Source: Dimorphilus gyrociliatus (Eukaryota; Annelida; Polychaeta; Dinophilidae). From it: DNA of 64,000 nt. Both the position numbers and the translations under genes were made by a program. Positions 38,078-50,652 of this stretch are shown here, piece after piece (the stretch's first letter is position 1; every line of letters begins with the position of its first letter). The stretch lies in NCBI GenBank assembly GCA_904063045.1, contig CAJFCJ010000008.1:496001-560000 (forward strand), read 5' to 3'. The notes below the pieces were generated by a model that saw nothing but the letters and a program-made list of their open reading frames with translations, ran no database searches and was not told the origin of the DNA.

Positions 38078-40077
38078 ATGGAGGAAAAGGAGCGTCTAAC
38101 CGTTCTAATACTGGACACAATTGACCAACTTCGGGCGAGAAAAGCAAGACCCGATTCTGAGCGTATAGCCCATATGCTTCAACGGAAATATGGCATAGGG
38201 ATAAAAAAAACTACAGAAATGTTAGAACGGTTGACTAATGCCGAAATCGTTATCAAGGTTGACTACAAGGGTTCGACGTCGTACCGCAACGCTTCAAAAT
38301 GGCGACGGTCACATACAGCAGCTGGTGTTCAGAATTCGACACAAACTCAAAAACAATTAAGTGACGTTGTCCGCTCGTTCGGAAAAGAAGCTGCTACTTT
38401 TACGCGTATTGAGCGGCGCCTACTCGACGAGGATAAAGAGACGCCACTGCGAGGTGAACGTCTTAGTTACGCGCTAACAAGGGAGGTGACAAATGGTAGA
38501 CTGCACTTCGACGAACGAAATGGTGCATATAGCTTAGCTGAGGTAGGTCACGTGACTAGGTCAAAGTTCAACTTTCTATTTCGTGATTTTATAGAAACGA
38601 ATTTCATTTGGCGAAGAACCGAAAGTGAAAAGAGCTAGGAGTTCAGATGGTGAAGAGATAGAAAGTGACCAATCTTTTATATCGACGGGTACTGAAAAAA
38701 GCAGAGTAACTCATCCTGACTCAATAAATGGTCAAGAGCCAAGATGCGACTTCTGCCAAAAGACTGCCGAATGTAATAAAAATGGAGAAAAAGAGGATCT
38801 ACTATTCTGCACAGACTGCAGGTCGAAAGGTAAATACTAAATAGATTTACCCTACTATCGCCATCTTCAGGAGAAATTCTTGTATAACAAAAAGGTCTAT
38901 GGATCTTGATTAGGCTGTATTCAGCCCTAAATTTTCCGTCGTGAGACACGAAACTCTCAGACTACTATCGCGGACCAATTGCTTTAGGGAATTCTTTAAT
39001 TATGGGTCAATTATCACACAGGTACCATTGATATATTTTATACCTATAGCAAAACAAAACAACTAATTAAAATGTCAATACGGACTTTTTACGGATGAAA
39101 AATGTGTCACAATGTCAATTTACAACCTAAAGTTTCAATTATTGAAGATACCAGTTAGTTGCTATTCTATTGGAAAAAGGCGATAATTTGTAAACGGGCG
39201 TGACTGTATTTTACATTACCTCTAGGGTGTGATCTATTTATATAACGACAGTGAAAAAAGCACAAATAAAGTGATGGTTAGGATAAGCGACAACTTTGTA
39301 AATACTAACCATGATATTCTTTCAGCACATCCATCCTGCATGGACTATTCCAAAGCTCTTGCAGAGAGAGCACAATTTTCTCCGTGGCAGTGTATAGATT
39401 GCAAAACATGTAGCGTGTGTTTTGATTCTGGCGACGCGGTATTTATTTATTTTTAAAGTCTTTTCTTGTTTAATGTATTTTCCGAATATTTGACTTTCAA
39501 AAACAGAGTACAATGCTTTTTTGCGATGCATGTGACAAAGGCTTTCATATGGAATGTCTTAATCCACCCATGTCAGAGAAACCGAGCGGAAAATGGGTCT
39601 GCAATCGATGTTTTGCCGAACAAGGAACAAGGGTCACCTCGGATGGAAATGCACCCTGTTTGCCTACTCCCGCTGACTCACCCACTCATTTCGATTCGAC
39701 ACCTGCCCCCCCTAACGGTGAATTAAAGCGTCCTAAGTCATCAATACCGTCCAAAGTTCCAACTGTCGTAAATTCTTTATTGGATGGTGTTAGTATTTTC
39801 ACACGCTTTGATTTAAAACGGTTGACGCTTTCCTTCCTTTTCCAAACAGCAAATGTCTGACGCATCCCAATGGTCAATCGATGATGTCGTACAATATTTC
39901 CGTAATGCCGGCTTCTGTAATCAAGCCGACGTCTTCCGCGAACAGGAAATCGATGGAAAGTCATTGTTGCTGCTCAAGCGAACTGACGTTCTTAACGGAT
40001 TAAGTTTGAAGATGGGACCCGCTCTGAAAATATATACGCATGTTGAACGCTTACAAACCCATAGTCACTTTTTCTGA
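38078..40077 (+). CDS. SAMD1-like chromatin reader: winged helix, double PHD finger, SAM domain
   Basis: Exons 38078-38542, 38595-38829, 39326-39438, 39507-39788 and 39850-40077 give 440 residues. Residues about 4-72 form the SAMD1/KAT6-type winged helix that binds unmethylated CpG DNA in these families ([32 protein letters not shown]). A second helical module follows ([21 protein letters not shown]). Residues about 198-300 form a double PHD finger of the KAT6/DPF type: [49 protein letters not shown]. The last 76 residues are a SAM domain ([46 protein letters not shown]), very close to that of SAMD1. Vertebrate SAMD1, as I recall it, has the winged helix and SAM but no PHD fingers. There is no MYST acetyltransferase. 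An out-of-frame ATG at 37996 overlaps the start. Confidence 0.9.
38830..39325 (+). other. SAMD1-like intron 2
   Basis: This 496-bp intron splits the first PHD finger, between CTDCRSK and HPSC. No exon or RNA is visible in it. Confidence 0.75.
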
Positions 40078-40322
40078 ATTAACCAGATCTGCTGTTCATT
40101 TTGATCTAGTCAGGAATAGATAGAAAGCTGTTTTTTTTACTAAAGTTAATCTGCATCATTATTTATTTTATAAGACTTTTCATGAATTTTAATAGAAAGA
40201 GACTGTTTTGTGAACGAAAATACATTTATTAACTCTTTGAGACCATTTCAAGTTTTACTTAATGTTAATATTTCATATAAATCAATCAAAATCGACTCAT
40301 TGTTTTGAGAGTCTTCATCAAG

Positions 40323-41009
40323 TTAAGTGAATTTATTTTTCCTTCGTGCAAATTTGTGCTTGGCCCATTTTCTTTTGTCTTGCATCTGTCTCGGTGTTTC
40401 TGGAGGATTCAATCCATTCTGGAGTTTTGAGTAGGCTATAGTTGAATCTTGATCAATGAAGGCTAGAATTAATCTAATAACAAAATCCCGTTAGACTAGG
40501 GAACATGTCGATAATTAGCACAAAGGCTGTCAATGTAAACCTAGTTTTCTCGTTCGCTTAATTGTTTTTTGTTAGAAAGGTCTATGAATACTTACATGGG
40601 AGATTGCAATTCTTCTTTCATCGAGCTCAGTAAGTCTGTAATTTCTCCCAGGGAGAATTTATCCTGGCTGCTAACAGGATAAACCGCATTCTCAGCAGCG
40701 CTAGCCATAGGATTTCCAGTGACAACGAAACGATTCGCTTTTAATTTCCTTATGTTTAAATTATGCCATTTACGTACTGTGGCAAAGTTTGCGATCAATA
40801 ATTACTATAACCAATTGCAACAAGAGACCTCTAACCTTCCGATAGATCCATATAAACCTCAAATATCATTTGACGCTGTTTTTCATCGTCTATCGTTGCA
40901 CATAATTGTCTATACTACAAAAGAAAAATCAACGAGTTTATAAACGGTTTATACAATATTTGTTGAAATATACATTCTTTACCTTTGGATGATTTATTGT
41001 ACGTGTCAT
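40323..41009 (-). CDS. TSEN15: tRNA-splicing endonuclease subunit Sen15
   Basis: Structural subunit of the heterotetrameric nuclear tRNA-splicing endonuclease. Exons 40983-41009, 40836-40914, 40596-40776 and 40323-40473 give 145 residues (human 171). The match to the family is in order: HPKY near the N-terminus, then EVYMDLSEVRKWHNL, a VYPV strand, FSLGEITDLLSSMKEEL, and ILILAFIDQDSTIAYSKLQNGLNPP, the beta-strand that pairs with Sen34. The first exon encodes only nine residues and depends on the HPK/Y junction, which the family supports. The C-terminus carries an extra basic tail (KRKWAKHKFARRKNKF) that I do not remember in the human protein. It converges with the SAMD1-like gene; 245 bp separate the stops. 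Confidence 0.92.
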
Positions 41010-41904
41010 AATTCTTTCTATAGATAGAGAATTATTAATATAACAAATTTCGAGCGATAATATATTTCATACTAAGCGGCGGATACCGAATGTTTTGTAT
41101 AAGAACTTGTTTCGCTTGGATTAAGCCTATAATTTGAATAATGAATAGTTAACTACTTAGGCCGCTATTTCTCTAACATAAAGTTTTAAAATTTAATTCT
41201 AAACAGAAAATTTTCGTGACCAGAGGATGAAAAAACTGTCAGAGGAAAAAAAATATATTTGACACTTTAGGTAATGTTAACGTTTCTTGATAATCCCATC
41301 TCTTCAAGTACATCACATTAAGTGGTAAAAGTGCTGAACAAATTTATAATCATATTATTTAAGAGATTTTGTATGCACAACATAAAAAAAGTGTTAATAT
41401 TCGTGTCAGTAAATGTTTTGCAGAAGCCGGAAAAATTTTTTTGTAAATAACGATTAAGGGGAATATTTGTGAACGATAATGAGAAAAGCGTTCCAATTTG
41501 AAGAATTTTTTTTTGTTCTTTTATGAATAGACTGTATTATATGTATAAATTACATATAAAACAATAAGAATTAAACATAATCTTAACTAAAGAATTATGA
41601 AGCCGTGACTTTTTGCCAAATGATATGAAATACCTAGTGGCGTTGCAAAAATAAGAACTAAAAAGATTACATGTGTAGACGACAATATTTTTTTATCACA
41701 GTTACGCACAAATACGGAGTAAAAATTTTGATAATGTTCTCTAATGGACAAAAATAGGACGGATACAAACCAAACTGAGCACTTTGAAAAAAGAACAAAT
41801 GGTAGCTTTATTCTTGCATTTAAATATAAAAAAAAGAAGAATAGAAAAAGAAGAATGAAGAAACTTTCGGAGACAAAAAAGGAACATTCTTTATTTCCCT
41901 TTTT
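41010..41904. other. Tandem spacer upstream of TSEN15
   Basis: This 895-bp AT-rich stretch holds the TSEN15 promoter and the DZANK1 3' end (both minus). A minus-strand AATAAA at 41890-41895, 10 bp past the DZANK1 stop, is a likely poly(A) signal. I see nothing else. Confidence 0.6.
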
Positions 41905-45190
<3,286 letters not shown>

Positions 45191-45657
45191 GGCTGTTGAA
45201 AGAGAATACTAATTACTTAGCAGTGAACATGTCACTGCATGATAAAAATCCATTGTGACAAAGAACATTTCTAAAATCTTTCAGAGATCCTAAAATTTTT
45301 AGACTTTTAAGTAATATATTAAAGTTACCCTTAAACAATCTGTAACTTAGATGAAATTAATAGAATTCTACCTGGTTGACAACCACAACAATAATTTGCC
45401 GATAGTTGGCGTTAGCAATCAACGAGGAGAGAGAAAACTGGTAATTCGAAGTGGCGCGAAATTATGGAGAGTGTTACGGTCTATGGACTATGCTCACCGT
45501 TTTTTAGGTCAAGAACAGTGATTGGCACAAGCTGCACTTCCGAGAACAATCGTCCAATAAGCAATCTTCACACAGGTAATATTAATATTAACGTATTCAT
45601 AAGCCGGCTGTTTCTCAAGGAAACTGAACTTGCTATATCGTCAATAACATCGTGAAG
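45191..45657. promoter_or_regulatory. Divergent spacer DZANK1 / ELOVL6, with upstream frame
   Basis: This 467-bp stretch lies between divergent starts. On the plus strand a 63-codon frame opens at 45464 and closes at 45655, two bases before the elongase ATG. It could be an upstream ORF. A GTAATA donor at 45575 and a TTTCTCAAG acceptor ending at 45618 could also remove a 44-bp leader intron. Confidence 0.4.
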
Positions 45658-46494
45658 ATGACTGACAAGACGTCAGACTTTAGCTTTTCGTACGTCTTTC
45701 CTTTCGAGAAGAACTTTGACGAAGAGTCATTCTGGCAATGGATTCGAGAAAATTGGACACTGTCACTTTGGTACTCTTTAGCCTACATAGTTTTCATTTT
45801 CGGCGGAAAATATTATATGGAAAGGCGACCAAGATTAGAAATTCGAGTGGCATTGGCAGTATGGTCAAGTATATTGGCAATATTTTCAATATTAGGTGCG
45901 ATGAGAACTATGCCTGAGCTTATTTACGTAATAAATAAATATGGATGGGAATTTTCGGTATGCAACCCCTCGTATGTGTATTATTCGCCGACAGCTTTCT
46001 GGACGTGTCTTTTTGCTTTATCAAAAGTTTATGAATTGGGTGATACGATATTTATTGTCTTAAGAAAACAACAGCTTATTTTTTTGCATTGGTACCATCA
46101 TATAACAGTTTTAATCTACGTATGGTACAGTATACCTGAACATACTGCTCCCGGAAGATGGTTTATCGTGATGAATTATACTGTACACTCTTTCATGTAT
46201 ACTTATTACGCTCTAAAAGCTATGAGAGTAAAAGTACCAAAATTTATATCAATGGTCATTACTAGTCTACAAATAACACAAATGATAATAGGTGTTGCAG
46301 TTAATATATGGGCATATCACGTTAAGGGCAAAGGAGGCTATTGTCAACAGTCATACTCAAATCTTAAATGGTCATCTATTATGTATTTGAGTTATTTCGC
46401 CTTGTTTTCGAACTTCTTCTATCACGCCTATTTCAATAAGAAGAAACCTTCTGTACAAGATATAAAAAAAATGGAGAACAAAAAGCAAAATTAG
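45658..46494 (+). CDS. ELOVL6: Very long chain fatty acid elongase, ELOVL6/ELOVL3 type
   Basis: 3-keto-acyl-CoA synthase of the endoplasmic reticulum that extends C12-C16 saturated and monounsaturated acyl-CoAs. Intronless coding region of 278 residues (human ELOVL6 has 265). It has seven hydrophobic spans. The catalytic histidine box HWYHH lies in LHWYHHITVLIYVWYS (residues about 143-158). The family motifs KVYELGDTIFIVLRK, MNYTVHSFMYTYYALKA and TSLQITQM all fit ELOVL6. The end (FNKKKPSVQDIKKMENKKQN) is lysine-rich, which suits an ER-retention tail. The start is taken at the ATG at 45658, which opens MTDKTSDFSFSYVFPFEKNFD; no ATG lies immediately upstream in frame. AATAAA is at 46669. Confidence 0.93.
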   Translation: MTDKTSDFSFSYVFPFEKNFDEESFWQWIRENWTLSLWYSLAYIVFIFGGKYYMERRPRLEIRVALAVWSSILAIFSILGAMRTMPELIYVINKYGWEFSVCNPSYVYYSPTAFWTCLFALSKVYELGDTIFIVLRKQQLIFLHWYHHITVLIYVWYSIPEHTAPGRWFIVMNYTVHSFMYTYYALKAMRVKVPKFISMVITSLQITQMIIGVAVNIWAYHVKGKGGYCQQSYSNLKWSSIMYLSYFALFSNFFYHAYFNKKKPSVQDIKKMENKKQN

Positions 46495-46867
46495 TGAAAT
46501 TTTATATAAAAAAAATGTTTTTTCTTCTCTTGTACTCATCTATATCATTGTTAATTTTGTTACACTTAATTACAGAACACAAAATTCGTTCATGTCCACC
46601 TAGAAAATTATTACAATTGATGTTATAAAACAATTTATATATATACATTTATATAAAAAAATTTTATGAATAAAAAGTCATATCAAAATTTCGAATATTT
46701 CATGGGACGTACGTTTTTTTATCGTAATATATATTTTCTTAAAGAAATTAGATTAGTCATTATCGTTCGACTCTAAAGGGACAATATCACCTCTTACGCC
46801 ACCGGTGATATGATGTTGATAGGCTGGAAATTTTCACGTTTTGAGCGATAATACGCTATATAGAGAC
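46495..46867. other. Tandem spacer ELOVL6 to SMUG1
   Basis: This 373-bp stretch holds the elongase 3' UTR and the SMUG1 promoter. TA-rich runs lie at 46630-46665. I see no other feature. Confidence 0.6.
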
Positions 46868-47807
46868 ATGTTGACTGTACGAACGGTCAAGAGGAAATAT
46901 GATGATATGGGGTCAAATGATAACATTACCTTTGACTTTGTCGATGATAGGGTAGATGAAATAAGAAAGCTTCTTAAGGACAAAACTCAAGATTTAATTG
47001 CTAATAGCATATTAGATATTGAGATAAAATTATGCAATGAGCTAGCCTCCTTGGAGTACCTTCACCCTGTTTCCTTTATTTATAATCCAATAGACTACGC
47101 AGCAGAGCTGCATTGTGATTTTATTAGTAAATATGGTCAAAATCCTAAAAAAGTTCTATTTGTTGGAATGAATCCAGGACCTTTTGGAATGGCTCAAACA
47201 GGAGTAATAAAATGATTTTATCTATATAAAATAGTATGTCATATGTAATGTTCTATTGTTTTAAATTTAGGTTCCTTTTGGTGAGGTTAAAACTGTTAAA
47301 GATTGGTTCAAAGTTGAAGGAAAAATTGGCAAACCAGCCAAGGAATGTGTCAAACGTAAAATTTCCGGTCTCGAATGTCAGCGTAGTGAAGTTAGCGGTG
47401 AAAGATTCTGGAGTTTATTTAAAAAATTATGTGGAACACCAGATAATTTTTCCAAAGCGGCTTACGTACATAACTTTTGTCCTCTTCTATTTTTAAAAGA
47501 GTCTGGAAAAAATCTAACACCAGTCGATCTTAAAATTGACCTAAGGAAGAAAGTCAATTCAATGTGTCTCAAATCTCTATCAGAAGTCATAAAGGTTATT
47601 GAACCAAAATGGATTATAGGCATTGGAAAATATGCTAAAGATAACATTGATAAAGCTTGTAAATTGTTTGATATAGAAAATGTTAAAACCGCTGTTGTTA
47701 TGCATCCTAGTCCAGCCAATCCTCAAGCTAACAAGGGTTGGGAAAATATTGCAATTGCACAATTAAGTGAAATTGGAGTTTTAAACTTATTTTCAACCCA
47801 ATCATGA
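46868..47807 (+). CDS. SMUG1: Single-strand-selective monofunctional uracil-DNA glycosylase
   Basis: Base-excision repair enzyme that removes uracil and 5-hydroxymethyluracil. Exons 46868-47203 and 47271-47807 give 290 residues (human 270). Motif 1 GMNPGPFGMAQTG (with the SMUG-specific Asn) ends exactly at the intron and continues as VPFGEV. Motif 2 is MHPSPANPQANKGWEN near the C-terminus. IKVIEPKWIIGIGKYAK and KAAYVHNFCPLLFL are as in the family. The start is the first ATG in frame (46868); a longer frame upstream opens with non-ATG codons only. The residues before YLHPVSFIYNPIDYA are variable, so the exact start is less certain. Confidence 0.95.
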
Positions 47808-48194
47808 TTAGTCAAGAAAGTGTTAAATTGTTATTTTGTAGCCAAATGAGTTTTTTGTATTAATTTCAAATTGAACGTCTTTAAAGTAACAGACTCCAAA
47901 TCAAGTATAAGATAATAGAGATAAATAATATACCCCCATCTCCCTTCCCTTCCCTTCCCCCTATATATTGTCAAATCGGGATATAGAGACTTTAAGTGCT
48001 TCACAAAAACAAAGATATAGTCATTATTCAGGTACGTTCCTTATTTAGTCTGGAATGGGGAAGATTTATTGTTCCCTAAATTTTTTTATTGACTAAATCC
48101 GTTGAATTTTGTTGTTGTTTAACGAATCAATAGTAATTTTCGATTTTGAATTTTATCCGTATAAAAAAAAAAAGAAAACAGTAAGGAGTACACT
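47808..48194. other. Convergent spacer SMUG1 / APH1
   Basis: This 387-bp stretch contains the two 3' UTRs and four TCCCT-like units at 47941-47960. I see no gene. Confidence 0.6.
47941..47960 (+). repeat. (TCCCT)4 pentanucleotide repeat
   Basis: Four near-perfect TCCCT units in the SMUG1 3' flank. Confidence 0.8.
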
Positions 48195-48950
48195 TTAGAA
48201 TCCGCAAAATGCCTTGATTCCGGACAGTGAACCACCAGCTACAACAAAAGCCCATATACCAGAGATAATGAGTAAGACGTAAGCGGGAGTAATAGTTGCC
48301 GCGTAGATAGGGGGATCACGGTTATTAAGTAGAGTTAAGCAGGACGCAAGAAGATGGAATATGACAACGACACCCACTTGCCAATAAGATTTTTTATCCA
48401 ATGCTGCATAGGAGATGACTTGCCAAAAAGTATTGAGCATTACAAAAGCAAACGTTAAGAGAGAACTTGTGATAAAAAAATGATCTGAATCTCCATGAAT
48501 TCCGACCGTACCAGGACCAACGCTTGCACTCAATATATTAACCAAGGCAAATGCACCACTAGTCATTCCAAATGCTAATCCACAAACTAAAGCCATAAGG
48601 TGATGATTCTTTATAAATTTTATCTGTTTACTGTCCTCATCAGCCCCAGCTTGGCCATCCTGCATCATTTTTTGTAGACCATTTTCTGCCTTTTGAACTA
48701 ATTTATAATAAGCTAATCTGGAAGCCTCCTGGAAGAGAACTGAAAACACTAAACCAAACGCAAGTTTCTCTCGCAAAGGTACTACAGCAAACCATAGTAG
48801 AGATGATATTAACAGAGCAATCAGCCAGAAGAATGAACTAGCAATAAAGAGAATTACCCTAATCGGTTCCCTCCCGACAACAAAAATAAATAGCGAAACT
48901 GCCGGTCCAAAGGCCAGAAACGCGCAGCCAAAAAATTCTTTTATTGTCAT
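48195..48950 (-). CDS. APH1A: Gamma-secretase subunit APH-1
   Basis: Scaffold subunit of the gamma-secretase intramembrane protease, which cleaves Notch and other type I membrane proteins. Intronless, 251 residues (human APH1A has 247 or 265). It has seven hydrophobic spans. The key GxxxG-type helix is kept (LVCGLAFGMTSGAFALVN), followed by SASVGPGTVGIHGDS with the functional histidine of helix 5; a second conserved histidine lies in IFHLLASCLTLLNN. The N-terminal MTIKEFFGCAFLAFGPAVSLFIFVV is as in animal APH-1. Vertebrates have A and B copies; this gene is equally related to both, so the symbol only marks the family. It is divergent from the next gene, with 529 bp between the starts. Confidence 0.96.
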   Translation of the reverse strand: MTIKEFFGCAFLAFGPAVSLFIFVVGREPIRVILFIASSFFWLIALLISSLLWFAVVPLREKLAFGLVFSVLFQEASRLAYYKLVQKAENGLQKMMQDGQAGADEDSKQIKFIKNHHLMALVCGLAFGMTSGAFALVNILSASVGPGTVGIHGDSDHFFITSSLLTFAFVMLNTFWQVISYAALDKKSYWQVGVVVIFHLLASCLTLLNNRDPPIYAATITPAYVLLIISGIWAFVVAGGSLSGIKAFCGF

Positions 48951-49479
48951 TGCGTGAATCTATGGCACCGATTTTTATTTCGATGTTTTTAATCCAGTTT
49001 TTAAAATCTAAAACAGCTAAAATGGTTTTTTCTGTGTTCAACAACTTCCGCTCAACGTTAATGTGTCTAAATATTTTTAAGATGACTCATAAAGGCACCA
49101 GATGACAACACTAGTATCTGCATAGAAACTTTTCTCCAGTGTTCTCATCTTTCTAAGTAAAATCACAAAGTTCTCCCTAAATATCATATAATCAAAAAAA
49201 AAGTACAAAAGGATTCAAATATAACCAATAAGTTATTTATATAAATTTAATATTGATTTTCAAAAGAGATAAATGAGATAGAAAGTAATAGTTATTGTTT
49301 CTTATATTGTATATACTTGTATCATCTTTTACATTAAAATTGAACTTTTCTCTCTTGCCTTTAAATTTTAACTTTATAATTACAATTAAAGCGATAAATT
49401 CAATAGTTACGTGCATCTACTCCTCCTTAGGGATAACTTTTCATTGATCCGTCAGAGTTGTTGATTACTTTGTCTTAAG
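48951..49479. promoter_or_regulatory. Divergent spacer APH1 / unrecognised acidic gene
   Basis: This 529-bp AT-rich stretch holds two promoters. I see no clear core element and no other gene. Confidence 0.5.
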
Positions 49480-50573
49480 ATGGACGATGAAAAATGCATT
49501 TTTCATCCATCTGAACCGTATAAGTATTATATTCTTATCTAAATAAACTGTTGACAATTAGATTATGTTTTTCTTGACAAAAAAGGCATTCTAACGAAAA
49601 AGACGAGGACGAAGATGAAGACGAAAGCGAAACAATTATATTACATGATCTAGAGGATCTAGGAGAGGATTTGGTAAAGGTAACGGAAAGGCCGAGGTAT
49701 GAATATGAATGCTACCAGGGCGATGATTCCGACATTGAAGTGGTAAGGATTGTTGAGAATAATGACTCGGATGATCAAGAACTCTCACCTAGAGAACGAT
49801 CCGAACAAGTGGAAAAATATGGAAATATAGCTTCTCGTGTAAATTGGGGAGGACCACCAGTCAAGAAAAAAACAGTTCATTATAATGAAGAAGTAAATCA
49901 AGTTGAGGAAGTTCTACGTGAAAAATTGCACGTCACTAAAAAGCATACCGTTAATCCTGAGGTTAGAGAAAAATTAGAGCTTTTACAGCAAAGAAGATTT
50001 CATAGAATGCTACTGCCAGCTAGAAATGTCCAAAAGAATAAATTTAATCCTAATTTAGTTCCTAATAGCTTCCGTCCTAAGAATCGATATGGAAATGAGG
50101 CAAAAGTACTTAGTAGGAGAAAGAAATTACCAATTAGTCTTAAAGGTCACAACAGTCACTTTCTCTACTATAAAAGGAAAGTAGATCATCAAGCAAGCCA
50201 GTGTAACATTTTAAGAGTAATAGAAACTACTGACGCAGAAGTTCAAGCGACAGCTCAAACAAACGAAAAATTAGTACAAGCTACTATACATAAACAAGAT
50301 GGATCTTCTCAATATCCGATTCCAAAACTTCGTGATAGGTCATGTTCAACGATCATAAAAACATACTCAGAGGAAGGAGTTCAGGCTGTCGTAGAACAAG
50401 AAGATAAAGCAATTGATCCACCAATTAAAATATTCTATTACGAAGATTTAAAAGCTCACAGTAACGCTGAAGTTCAGACTGAAGCAACAATAGCGATCTA
50501 TTCTGACGATATCAAAGGATACTCGGATGATTGGGAGAGTTGTTCCAGCTATAATCTTGAAGATAGGATATGA
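49480..50573 (+). CDS. Unrecognised acidic, probably disordered protein
   Basis: Exons 49480-49517 and 49586-50573 give 341 residues that I do not recognise. Exon 1 supplies only 12 codons and joins in phase through a 68-bp intron (GTATAAG to AAAAAAG). The start of the protein is very acidic (residues about 14-35, with DEDEDEDESE). A conserved-looking core follows at about residues 95-175: ERSEQVEKYGNIASRVNWGG, VNPEVREKLELLQQRRFHR, NPNLVPNSFRPKNRYGNEA. The C-terminal half has repeated VQA and VQT segments (AEVQATAQT, KLVQATI, GVQAVVEQ, AEVQTEATI) and an acidic end. No domain, membrane helix or signal is visible. It ends 79 bp from the convergent BTBD8-like gene. A regulatory or scaffolding role is possible but cannot be shown. 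Confidence 0.7.
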
Positions 50574-50652
50574 AAAATTTATTTAAAGAAATTTCTAAAA
50601 AGAATTAACTATCATTCATGCTTTTTTTGATCTTGTAACATTAGGAAGCGTA

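Noticed and set aside
38595-39788. KAT6 (MYST) histone acetyltransferase, suggested by the winged helix and double PHD finger
   Set aside because: No MYST catalytic domain follows; instead the gene ends in a SAM domain of the SAMD1 type.
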